The position numbers and the translations under genes were made by a program. Shown in pieces: positions 35,827 to 43,748 of a stretch of DNA of 64,000 nt; within the stretch, counting starts at the first letter, position 1, and every line of letters starts with the position of its first letter. The DNA is from Spirosoma endophyticum. Lineage in GTDB: Bacteria > Bacteroidota > Bacteroidia > Cytophagales > Spirosomataceae. Below the pieces are notes generated by a model. It made no database searches. It saw only the letters and a list, made by a program, of their open reading frames with translations, and was not told where the DNA came from. The DNA is taken from NCBI RefSeq assembly GCF_900112365.1, contig NZ_FOLQ01000006.1:248001-312000 (forward strand), written 5' to 3'.

Positions 35827-36999
35827 TCATAGTGCAAAGCGCAAACCTATGATGAGTGGAATCAATTCAACGATACAAAGGTACGAAAATAAATAAAGAT
35901 TCTTGATAGGCTCCAAGCTTCGGATAACGAAGTATAGCAATATTAGGCGAGCAGCATAAAACCCAATCAATGGTAATAGCAATATACTTTGCGACCACGG
36001 CATCGCTGGTGTATTGTAGGCAAGGACAGCCAACAGCAAGGTCAGACACGCAAAAAATAGTAATGACGACTGTAATATTTTAAAATAATGAACTTGTATA
36101 CTTTCTTCCAATTTATAGAGTCCTCCCATTATTTCCAGCGATACGTATTTGCTTACAAGGCTGCTTAATACGACCACGCTTAACAAAAAAAACTCACCTA
36201 CTAACCCGCCCAGGCCCTGCTCACCCAGTAACAGCGCCCGCGAAGCAAATACCTCAAGATTACGACTTTGTACGAAAACAATCAGGTAAGCAATGATGAA
36301 GCTCAAATTAAGTGTAAATAGCAGATTAACACTGCTTAACGGGCGGTTGATCAGGAACGAATCATCTTGCGACCGTAGCGAAATCAAGTCACGAAAATTG
36401 TAAAAACGTTGAAAGGCTCTACGATAAAAGGCAAACAGAAAAGCGTGAGTTGCCAGGAGAAATAACAGCCCAAAGCCCAGGAAATTCTCATAAATTGTTC
36501 GAGGTCGGGGCCGAACACTCAGATTATCATCCCGTAGGATGACAGGCTTCTGAGTAGCTGACTTAGGGTAACCGATGAAAAGTTGCTTGTCGTTGATACC
36601 CGGAGCCCCGTAAACAGTCAGGAAAATTTCGGGCTGGCGATACGTTCGAAACAGGCTATCAATGCTTAATATTTGCCACTGATTGGCACGAAGTTTTCGT
36701 TTGAGAGCCGCATTGATAAACAGATACCCATCCTGACGAGTCGATACCAGTAAATTATAATGCCGGTTACTTTCAAGATCGACATAGGCGCTTAGCGCTG
36801 TCTGATCGGCATGTTGCTCAACAATGTATGGTATATAGGCTTTGGCTCCTTCGTCATATACCTGAAAATCGTTACGAAAATCGTGGATCGGATAGAAACG
36901 ATTCTCCGGACCGATGCCATTAATACGTGTCTGAGCAGTAGCGACTGAAAATACAAAGAGCGAAAGAGTGAGAGAGTGAAAGAGTATTACTATGAACAT
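35827..36999 (-). CDS. DUF4271 membrane protein
   Basis: A 390-residue protein from ATG 36999; ATG 37053 would add 18 charged residues that overlap a repeat. A signal peptide (about 1-23, ending ATAQ) is followed by a periplasmic beta domain of about 130 residues and then six to seven membrane segments (GFGLLFLLATHAFLFAFY; LLFTLNLSFIIAYLIVFV; others to the end). This fits DUF4271, a Bacteroidetes family of unknown function found beside hemD. Residues 6-15, the signal-peptide core, are encoded by one arm of a low-complexity inverted repeat. It lies just downstream of sucD. Confidence 0.82.
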   Translation of the reverse strand: MFIVILFHSLTLSLFVFSVATAQTRINGIGPENRFYPIHDFRNDFQVYDEGAKAYIPYIVEQHADQTALSAYVDLESNRHYNLLVSTRQDGYLFINAALKRKLRANQWQILSIDSLFRTYRQPEIFLTVYGAPGINDKQLFIGYPKSATQKPVILRDDNLSVRPRPRTIYENFLGFGLLFLLATHAFLFAFYRRAFQRFYNFRDLISLRSQDDSFLINRPLSSVNLLFTLNLSFIIAYLIVFVQSRNLEVFASRALLLGEQGLGGLVGEFFLLSVVVLSSLVSKYVSLEIMGGLYKLEESIQVHYFKILQSSLLFFACLTLLLAVLAYNTPAMPWSQSILLLPLIGFYAARLILLYFVIRSLEPIKNLYLFSYLCIVELIPLIIGLRFAL

Positions 37000-37058
37000 A
37001 GTGGTCCATCTTAATTCACATCTTTTCGCTCTTTCAGTCTTTCGCTCTTTCACTCTTT
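36955..37058. repeat. Inverted low-complexity repeat (GAAAGAGTGAAAGAGCG words) overlapping a gene start
   Basis: Arms 36955-36984 and 37029-37058 match at 26 of 30 positions in inverted orientation. Each arm is a tandem of (G/C)GAAAGAGTGA-like words. The right arm lies in the sucD-DUF4271 gap. The left arm lies inside the DUF4271 gene and encodes LFHSLTLSLF of its signal peptide. Confidence 0.75.
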
Positions 37059-37060
37059 AT

Positions 37061-37939
37061 TTAATTCTTTCCTAAGGCTTTCAGCATTGTTTCGCCGATT
37101 AACGCGGGCGATTCAACGACGTAGATACCACACTCACGCATAATGGCCATTTTAGCTGCAGCCGTATCATCATCCCCACCGACAATGGCTCCAGCATGAC
37201 CCATCCGACGACCTTTAGGAGCAGTCTGACCCGCAATGAAACCTACAACGGGCTTACGATTCCCGTCAGCTTTTATCCAGCGAGCAGCTTCAGCTTCCAT
37301 ACCGCCACCAATTTCGCCAATCATAACGATCGCTTCAGTGTCGGGATCATTCATCAGCAATTCAACAGCTTGCTTGGTTGTTGTACCAATAATGGGATCT
37401 CCCCCAATACCAATGGCTGTTGACTGACCCAATCCTGCTTTCGTCAACTGATCAACAGCTTCATAAGTCAACGTACCGGACTTGGAAACGATACCAACCT
37501 TACCTTTCATGAAAATGAAACCTGGCATAATACCAACTTTACATTCCTCAGCCGTCATAACGCCGGGGCAGTTTGGCCCAATTAGCCGCACATCTTTGCC
37601 CTCAAGGTAATTTTTTACATTGACCATGTCTTCTGTTGGAATACCTTCGGTAATGCAAATGATAACCTTAATACCAGCCTCGGCCGATTCCATAATGGCA
37701 TCGGCAGCAAAAGCAGGTGGCACAAAAATGATGGAAACGTTGGCACCGGCTTCATCAACAGCCTGTTGAACAGTGTTAAACACGGGCCGGTCGAGGTGGG
37801 TCTGGCCACCTTTGCCGGGCGTTACGCCCCCAACGACGTTGGTACCATACTCGATCATCTGTTGGGCATGAAAACTGCCTTCAGAGCCGGTAAAGCCCTG
37901 GACGATAACTTTGGAGTCTTTGTTAACTAAAACACTCAT
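37061..37939 (-). CDS. sucD: Succinate-CoA ligase subunit alpha
   Basis: The alpha subunit of succinyl-CoA synthetase makes succinate and ATP/GTP in the TCA cycle. From ATG 37939 it has 292 residues, the usual length; an upstream ATG (37981) would add 14 residues not found in the family. The CoA-binding domain shows [22 protein letters not shown] (about 11-32). The phosphohistidine lies in [12 protein letters not shown] near the C-terminus, with [10 protein letters not shown] upstream. sucC is not in the window. A TACTTTTG -7-like box lies on the minus strand at 38070-38077, without a matching -33. Confidence 0.95.
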   Translation of the reverse strand: MSVLVNKDSKVIVQGFTGSEGSFHAQQMIEYGTNVVGGVTPGKGGQTHLDRPVFNTVQQAVDEAGANVSIIFVPPAFAADAIMESAEAGIKVIICITEGIPTEDMVNVKNYLEGKDVRLIGPNCPGVMTAEECKVGIMPGFIFMKGKVGIVSKSGTLTYEAVDQLTKAGLGQSTAIGIGGDPIIGTTTKQAVELLMNDPDTEAIVMIGEIGGGMEAEAARWIKADGNRKPVVGFIAGQTAPKGRRMGHAGAIVGGDDDTAAAKMAIMRECGIYVVESPALIGETMLKALGKN

Positions 37940-38100
37940 GACGGTTTGTAAATCGTTGGCGATACGGTTATCTAATACCAACCCGGATAGACGAAAGAAA
38001 AACGAGTTTCAACATTCGGAAGGGTCTTTCTTCTTCCGTCCATTCGACTTGTTACCCTAAAAAGTTGGGCAAAAGTAGCCGAATCTTCGTAAATTACGTG

Positions 38101-38706
38101 ATGATTTTTTCGCACATCCTTTCCGGCTTTATTCTGGCCGGGGCGGGCATCGGAGTATTCTGGCATTTTTTTGGGCGAATTGCGCTCTTTAATCGGTTAT
38201 TGTGGGGGTTTTTCTTGCTAACAACCTCACTAGCCGCACTGATTAGCGTGGTTCATTTTGCGGGGTATGAATCGCTCGAACCTCTACGCCAATCTATGAT
38301 TGTGCTATCCGATAGCCTGGGGGTTGTATGTGCCGTAACGGCGGTTTATGCCCTGCTGAACCAGCGTACGCTTTCGCTGATAACCTTTGTTGCAACAATC
38401 CTCTTTGGCTTATTCCTGTTTATCAGCCTATCGCTGCCTGATGGACGGGTTTTTACGCCGATCGTGCCCTCTTTGGGTATTTTAGTGCTTATGCTACTGG
38501 CCGTTTTTTCGCTACTTCAACGGAACAAGCGAGGATTATGGGTCGTCCTGGCGGCCATGATGATGGGACTTGCGACTAAAGCCGATTCGTTCAACAACTT
38601 CGTCCATCCTACTGATTTCTATCACTATGCTACTACATTAGCCCTCTGGTTTTTCGGAAAAGCGTCAGACTGGCGTGCTGGAACCCGGTTAATTGAAAAG
38701 AAGTGA
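38101..38706 (+). CDS. Uncharacterised integral membrane protein
   Basis: A 201-residue protein from ATG 38101; a TTG 36 bases upstream adds an unlikely hydrophilic lead. Six or seven hydrophobic segments cover nearly the whole length, ending with a His/Asp-containing segment NNFVHPTDFYHYATTLALWFFGKA and a basic tail. The polar HPTDFYHY cluster in a membrane context hints at metal or lipid-head chemistry, but I do not recognise the family. Divergent from sucD; the topoisomerase gene follows about 100 bases on. Confidence 0.7.
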   Translation: MIFSHILSGFILAGAGIGVFWHFFGRIALFNRLLWGFFLLTTSLAALISVVHFAGYESLEPLRQSMIVLSDSLGVVCAVTAVYALLNQRTLSLITFVATILFGLFLFISLSLPDGRVFTPIVPSLGILVLMLLAVFSLLQRNKRGLWVVLAAMMMGLATKADSFNNFVHPTDFYHYATTLALWFFGKASDWRAGTRLIEKK

Positions 38707-38809
38707 GGCAAATAAGCCCTGAAAAAAAAGTGGGCGATCCGGTTAACTAATCCCTTCTTCAATCAGTTACTTCGTCACTTATTTTTCGGTTACCAACTAC
38801 TCAACGAAC

Positions 38810-39889
38810 GTGAATTTCCCGGAATTAACTCACGATTCAGCCGAAGCGGCCAGGGCCGCCCGCTTAATCTATGTGAGTGATACAATGCCTGGCATTAGCC
38901 GCCAGGGCAGCCCTAGCCAGTTTAAATATTTTGATCAACAAGGTCATGAAGTAGACGATGCTGAAACGCTGGCCCGAATTCGTAGTATGGCTTTGCCCCC
39001 CGCCTGGGAGAATGTCTGGATTAGCCCTAAAGTGAACAGTCATTTGCAGGCGACGGGCATTGATACCAAAAATCGAAAGCAGTATCGGTATCATTCTAAA
39101 TGGAATGCCATTCGGAGTCAGACAAAGTTCTTTCGGATGGTGGCTTTTGGCGAGGCCCTGCCCCTACTCCGTACTCGATTGGCCAGCGATCTCAAAACCC
39201 GTGAATTGTCTCGGGAGAAAGTTATTGCCATTGCCCTGAGTGTGATGGAACAAACCCTGATTCGAGTGGGTAATGCTTCGTACGAAAAAGAGTATGGTTC
39301 GTATGGCTTAACAACCTTGAAAGACCGGCACGTGAAACTGGAAGGCACTGAAGCACGGTTTAGCTTTAAAGGGAAGAAAGGAATTTACCACGATATCACG
39401 CTCCACGACCGGCGGTTATCCCGTTTAGTGAAAGCCTGCCGCGATATTCCTGGCAAAGAGTTATTCCAGTATTTCGACGAAAGTGGAAACCGCCATCCTA
39501 TTGACTCCGGCATGGTTAATACGTACTTGCGTGAAACAATGGGTGATGATTTCTCAGCAAAAGATTTCCGGACCTGGGCTGGTACGGTGAACGCTTTGCG
39601 GCTTCTAGCCCAGTTAGAACCCTGTGACACGGAGAAAGAGCTGAAGAAAAATGTAAATACAGTTTTAGACGAGGTATCTCATCAATTAGGGAATACACGC
39701 ACTGTCTGCCGGAAACACTACGTGCACCCGCAAATACTGGAGGCCTATGAATGTCAGGATTTGAACCCGTACATCAAGCAAAAAGCACACTTTAGGCAAA
39801 CAAGCCCACACGGACTTGACGGCATCGAAAAACTGTTGCTAAAGTTCCTGAAAGATCAGGTAAAGAAGCCTGTTAAATCAGCGAAGTGA
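38810..39889 (+). CDS. DNA topoisomerase IB
   Basis: A poxvirus-type type IB topoisomerase that relaxes supercoils through a 3'-phosphotyrosyl intermediate. The 359 residues from GTG 38810 hold the N-terminal DNA clamp (YVSDTMPGISRQGSPSQFKYFD, ALPPAWENVWISP). The catalytic domain shows RVGNASYEKEYGSYGLTTLKDRHV (active-site Arg and Lys), KDFRTWAGT and the nucleophile Tyr in CRKHYVHPQILEAYE. Bacterial homologues are scattered and probably acquired. The last 12 bases overlap the end of the convergent small gene at 39878. Confidence 0.95.
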   Translation: MNFPELTHDSAEAARAARLIYVSDTMPGISRQGSPSQFKYFDQQGHEVDDAETLARIRSMALPPAWENVWISPKVNSHLQATGIDTKNRKQYRYHSKWNAIRSQTKFFRMVAFGEALPLLRTRLASDLKTRELSREKVIAIALSVMEQTLIRVGNASYEKEYGSYGLTTLKDRHVKLEGTEARFSFKGKKGIYHDITLHDRRLSRLVKACRDIPGKELFQYFDESGNRHPIDSGMVNTYLRETMGDDFSAKDFRTWAGTVNALRLLAQLEPCDTEKELKKNVNTVLDEVSHQLGNTRTVCRKHYVHPQILEAYECQDLNPYIKQKAHFRQTSPHGLDGIEKLLLKFLKDQVKKPVKSAK

Positions 39890-40102
39890 GTCGCTTTTGG
39901 GCGTCTCTGGTGCGTTGGCCTTCCGGATTTTTATACCCCGATTCGAAGCCCACTCTTCAGCTTTGGCCGTTGCAATCGCAATGGCTCGTTTCTCGTCGGT
40001 GCCATCAGCGAGCAACGCGTTGGCAATGTCGATGGCTTTGTTACGTACCGGCGCCATGAAATTCTTCAACGAATCGGGATATTCTTTCTTTGTCCAGGGC
40101 AT
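39878..40102 (-). CDS. Conserved small hydrophilic protein
   Basis: A 74-residue protein, MPWTKKEYPDSLKNFMAPV then helix-forming AIDIANALLADGTDEKRAIAIATAKAEEWA. The pattern (MPW...YPxSxKN...KAIxIANALL...RAIAIATAKAEEW) is one I know from small uncharacterised proteins of Bacteroidetes and Proteobacteria; no function is established. It overlaps the 3' end of the topoisomerase gene by 12 bases in convergent orientation. The overlapping frame on the other strand lacks such a pattern, so I prefer this one. Confidence 0.75.
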   Translation of the reverse strand: MPWTKKEYPDSLKNFMAPVRNKAIDIANALLADGTDEKRAIAIATAKAEEWASNRGIKIRKANAPETPKSDSLR

Positions 40103-40157
40103 ACCAGCTGAGTAGTTAGTGAATTATCTACAATAACTGCATCCCCCGAGAAACTGT

Positions 40158-41543
40158 TTACTGACGGCCAAGCTCCTGGGTAATGGTGCTGCTCAGGCGC
40201 AGGAGTTCGATCTCAGCCGTTTTGGAATTAAACTCAGCATCGATCAACCGAAGCTGAGCATCGAGGAGGTTACGCTGTACATCGCGAAAACCAACGGCCG
40301 TTAAGGTCCCCAATCGATATCGATCGTAGGCAATATCCACGTTTTGTGTGGTGATTTTATAGTTCTGAATTTCGAGCGATAATAATTGCAAATTGGTTTT
40401 GTACTGCTGATACGTCTGCGTCAGGGCCAGATCAAGTTGTACACGCTGGTCATTCGCCTGGTACTCTGCGGCTAGTGCGTTCACAGAGGCTACCTGGTTT
40501 AGCCGACGCTGATTAAATCCATTAAAAATTGGCACCGATGCCTGAATACCATAGGTAAAGCCATTATTTCGGGCAGTGGCAACGGTCGTGTTGCCTCCCT
40601 GGTTATTGGTGTTTGTGTAAGTATATCCAGACAATAGATTAAGCGTTGGAAGCTGTTGCGCTTTCGCTAGCTTTATGTTGATATCCGCTACACGCCGGTT
40701 CAGAACAGCAGCGGCCAACAAGGGATTATTGCTAATCAATGATTCACGTAATTGTTCCAATGCTAGATTGGAGCGAACTAGAATCGTATCACGTACTGCG
40801 AATTCAGTGCTAGGATCACGTACTAAAAGCGCGTTAAGCAAAATTTTAGCGTTGCTCAAAGCCAGTTGCTGGGCGATGAGAGCCGCACTATCTACATTAT
40901 AATCAACCTGAGCTGTCAGATAGTCAACTTTCGAGAAGCTCCCTACTTCAAAATTAGTCTTGGCAAGGTCGAGCCGATACTGGGATATATCAAGCGCCTG
41001 TCGTACAGCAAGCAATCGTTGCAATTGACGCACGACATCATAATAAGATGTTGACACCCTGGCCACGGTTGCCTCAATGTTGGCTCGCGTATTTACTTCA
41101 CTGATCCGGACTAACTCTTTCAATTGATCGAGCACATAGAACGTAGCAAAACCGTTGAAAATCGTCCAGTTCAGATTTAGACTGATTGTCGTGTTTTTAC
41201 TGATGACCCCCGGCCGGTCGGTTGGAGACGTAGTGGGTACCAGGTAGGTCTGACGCAGGTGCTGATTGGAATTATTGTTGGTCAGGTTACCGAACAAAGT
41301 AGGTAAGATACCCGCATTACCCAGCGTATTATTGTAGGCAGCTACCTGTTGCTGGGTTTGCGTTACCTTGATTTGATAGTTTTGAGCCAGTGCTGTTTGA
41401 ATAGCATCAGCCAGTGTAATTACTTCCCCCTGCTGCATAATGGTAGCATTACGCAGGGCACGCTGAATAGGAGTTTGGGCAGGTTGTTGAGCGAAGGCCG
41501 AAAAAGATAAACAAGTGAAAAGAATCCAACTGCTGAGCTTCAT
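40158..41543 (-). CDS. TolC-family outer-membrane efflux protein
   Basis: Outer-membrane channel-tunnel protein for efflux or type I secretion. The 461 residues start with a signal peptide (about 1-18, SAFAQ). Two OEP repeats follow, each with long helices and the EVGSFSKVDYLTAQVDYN / RLGTLTAVGFRDVQRNLLDAQ motifs typical of TolC. QLPTLNLLSGYTY and YGIQASVPIFNGF are the transmembrane-strand regions. No inner-membrane pump or adaptor gene is adjacent, so its partner is encoded elsewhere. Confidence 0.92.
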   Translation of the reverse strand: MKLSSWILFTCLSFSAFAQQPAQTPIQRALRNATIMQQGEVITLADAIQTALAQNYQIKVTQTQQQVAAYNNTLGNAGILPTLFGNLTNNNSNQHLRQTYLVPTTSPTDRPGVISKNTTISLNLNWTIFNGFATFYVLDQLKELVRISEVNTRANIEATVARVSTSYYDVVRQLQRLLAVRQALDISQYRLDLAKTNFEVGSFSKVDYLTAQVDYNVDSAALIAQQLALSNAKILLNALLVRDPSTEFAVRDTILVRSNLALEQLRESLISNNPLLAAAVLNRRVADINIKLAKAQQLPTLNLLSGYTYTNTNNQGGNTTVATARNNGFTYGIQASVPIFNGFNQRRLNQVASVNALAAEYQANDQRVQLDLALTQTYQQYKTNLQLLSLEIQNYKITTQNVDIAYDRYRLGTLTAVGFRDVQRNLLDAQLRLIDAEFNSKTAEIELLRLSSTITQELGRQ

Positions 41544-41650
41544 TGAATTAAGGTTAACGAGAACGATCTGGACAAAAATACAAGAATCTACGATTAGCTG
41601 GTTGGCTTATTAACTTTCGATTATCTTGCAATCTTTCCCAACCATCCATT

Positions 41651-43282
41651 ATGAAACATCTTTTGCGCTTAATGGCGCTCTTGCCGATCTTATTACCCAG
41701 TTGTACATCCCGGAAAAAGGCCGATTTGCTCGTTACTAATGCCCGTATATATACCGCCGATTCGAGCTTCTCCACGGCGGATGCCTTTGCGATAAAAGAT
41801 GGAAATTTTCTAGCGGTTGGCTCTACTCAAGACCTTGCAAATCAGTATGATGCCGAAACTACGGCCGATTTAAAAGGGCAACCCGTTTACCCTGGATTTT
41901 ACGATCCTCATGCGCATTTCCTGGGACTGGGACAGGTGCTTGATCAGGCCGATCTGGTTGGGGCGAATTCCTACGATGAGGTGATTGAGCGACTAAAAAG
42001 TTTCTATCAAAAACACCCGAAAATACTGTGGCTCACGGGGCGGGGTTGGGATCAAAATGACTGGACAGACAAAGAATTTCCGACGAAAGAGAAATTAGAT
42101 GCCGCTTTCCCGAATATTCCAGTTGCCTTAATGCGCGTGGATGGCCATGCTCTGCTCGTCAATTCAAAAGCACTTAGACTGGCAAACGTAACAGCCGGAT
42201 CGAAGATGCCCGGTGGCGAAATTTTAGTTATAAATACTCAGCCCACAGGCGTGCTCGTAGATAATGCCATGCAGCTTATCAAACGGGTCATTCCACAACC
42301 TGATAACACCGACAAGGCACGTATGCTGTTAAATGCCGAGAAATCCTGCGTCGCCCTGGGTCTAACAAGCATATCAGACGCGGGTATCAGCCCCGATGAA
42401 ATCAACTTGATTGACAGTCTGCAACGTACTGGCAAACTCAAAATCCGTGATTATGCGATGATTAGCCTTGGCGAGCCGAATATAAATTATTTCCTCAAAC
42501 GTGGTCCTTTCCAGACGGAGCGCCTAACCGTTCGTGCGTTCAAACTCTATGCTGACGGAGCGCTTGGTTCTCGCGGGGCTTGCCTCCGACGTCCTTACAA
42601 TGATCGTCCGGAAACAGGCGGCTTTTTGCTTCTCAGTCCGGCTGAGCTGGAACGTGTAACGAAGTTGCTGTACGAGTCAAAGTTTCAGGCCAATACCCAC
42701 TGCATCGGCGATTCGGCCAATCACCTCATGCTTGATCTGTATGGCAAATTGCTAAAAGGTAAAAACGATCGCCGGTGGCGTATCGAACACGCGCAGGTTG
42801 TCTCGGCGGAGGATGTCTGGAAATTTGGGCGATATTCGGTCATTCCCTCCGTTCAACCAACTCATGCTACGTCGGATATGTACTGGGCTGCCGACCGATT
42901 AGGGCCGGTTCGGGTAAAGGGCGCCTATGCTTTTAAGGATCTCATGAAACAGAATAGCCTGATTGCTTTTGGCAGTGATTTCCCAGTCGAAGCTGTTAAT
43001 CCACTATTCGGTTTTCATGCGGCCGTAGCCCGGCAGGATGCGAAAAACTTTCCAGATGGTGGCTACCAAATGGAAAACGCCGTTGACCGTAAATCAGCTT
43101 TGCTGGCAATGACTCGCTGGGCGGCTTATGCGTGTTTCGAAGACCACCTTCGCGGCAGCATTGCGCCGGGCAAACAAGCTGATTTTGTCGTGCTTGATCA
43201 GGATATAATGACCGTTCCCAATCCACAATTACGGCAAACTAAAGTACGCCAGACATGGATTGGCGGTGAGCGGGTTTACTAG
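41651..43282 (+). CDS. YtcJ-like amidohydrolase, predicted lipoprotein
   Basis: A 543-residue metal-dependent amidohydrolase of the YtcJ/AepA group (amidohydrolase_3). The signal peptide ends in a lipobox (LLPSCTSRKK), so it is probably membrane-anchored in the periplasm. Motifs: KGQPVYPGFYDPHAHFLGLG (metal His pair HxH), ADGALGSRGACL, TNHCIGDSAN-like segment (NTHCIGDSANHLML), WRIEHAQVVS and GSDFPVEAVNPLFGFHAAV (metal Asp). The substrate is unknown. Its stop is directly adjacent to the stop of the convergent GreA-like gene (0-base gap). Confidence 0.92.
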   Translation: MKHLLRLMALLPILLPSCTSRKKADLLVTNARIYTADSSFSTADAFAIKDGNFLAVGSTQDLANQYDAETTADLKGQPVYPGFYDPHAHFLGLGQVLDQADLVGANSYDEVIERLKSFYQKHPKILWLTGRGWDQNDWTDKEFPTKEKLDAAFPNIPVALMRVDGHALLVNSKALRLANVTAGSKMPGGEILVINTQPTGVLVDNAMQLIKRVIPQPDNTDKARMLLNAEKSCVALGLTSISDAGISPDEINLIDSLQRTGKLKIRDYAMISLGEPNINYFLKRGPFQTERLTVRAFKLYADGALGSRGACLRRPYNDRPETGGFLLLSPAELERVTKLLYESKFQANTHCIGDSANHLMLDLYGKLLKGKNDRRWRIEHAQVVSAEDVWKFGRYSVIPSVQPTHATSDMYWAADRLGPVRVKGAYAFKDLMKQNSLIAFGSDFPVEAVNPLFGFHAAVARQDAKNFPDGGYQMENAVDRKSALLAMTRWAAYACFEDHLRGSIAPGKQADFVVLDQDIMTVPNPQLRQTKVRQTWIGGERVY

Positions 43283-43747
43283 TTAAACCACCTGTAGGAT
43301 TTGATACGTCAGTTTATTGAACGTAGCAGAATCGCCGATTTTCTTGCCCGCTAACACGGTGGCAATAGGCGAGGCAGCTGAAACAGCAAAGTAATCGTTG
43401 CCCTCGAACGTAAGTTTGCCTGCACTGATACTGATGAAAAAAGCACCCCGATTCGTAATCACTAAACTTCCCGGCTGAATACTATCATACGGCTTATCTA
43501 TGTTCAGCCGGCTTAATTCCTGATTTAGTTTCATGGCTTCAGCCAATAGCTGCGCATGTCGGTCCCGCTCCAGTTGTGCCATCGCCCGACCTGTTTCGTA
43601 TTTGTCGCCCGCGCTACTTTTCGATTCAGAATTCGCCGATTCCTGGACAGCCTGCATGGCCTCTTTAGCCGTATCGATACGTTGCTGTACGTAGTGCTGG
43701 CATAAGGCAAGAAGTGCCTCTTTCGTTTGTTGATCCGTACCTATCAC
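43283..43747 (-). CDS. GreA/GreB C-terminal-domain-like protein
   Basis: A 154-residue protein from GTG 43747. The N-terminal helical part is charged (RIDTAKEAMQAVQESANSES, KYETGRAMAQLERDRHAQLL) and the C-terminal beta domain resembles the FKBP-like domain of Gre factors (SPIATVLAGKKIGDSATF). Such Bacteroidetes proteins are often wrongly named 3-oxoacyl-ACP synthase; nothing here supports that. It could bind RNA polymerase, but the acidic Gre tip is not obvious. Only one base separates it from the GMC oxidoreductase stop upstream, so the two are translationally coupled. Confidence 0.75.
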   Translation of the reverse strand: MIGTDQQTKEALLALCQHYVQQRIDTAKEAMQAVQESANSESKSSAGDKYETGRAMAQLERDRHAQLLAEAMKLNQELSRLNIDKPYDSIQPGSLVITNRGAFFISISAGKLTFEGNDYFAVSAASPIATVLAGKKIGDSATFNKLTYQILQVV

Positions 43748-43748
43748 G

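Noticed and set aside
37053..37055. Upstream ATG for DUF4271
   Set aside because: It lies in the low-complexity repeat and adds a charged 18-residue lead before the signal peptide; ATG 36999 gives a normal signal sequence.
39897..40115. Plus-strand open frame of 72 codons overlapping the small gene at 39878-40102
   Set aside because: The minus-strand frame has a conserved small-protein pattern (MPW...YP.S.KN...AIAIATAKAEEW); the plus-strand one does not.
43283..43747. 3-oxoacyl-ACP synthase
   Set aside because: That name is often attached to such proteins by transfer, but at 154 residues there is no thiolase fold or catalytic Cys/His/His; the C-terminus resembles a Gre domain.
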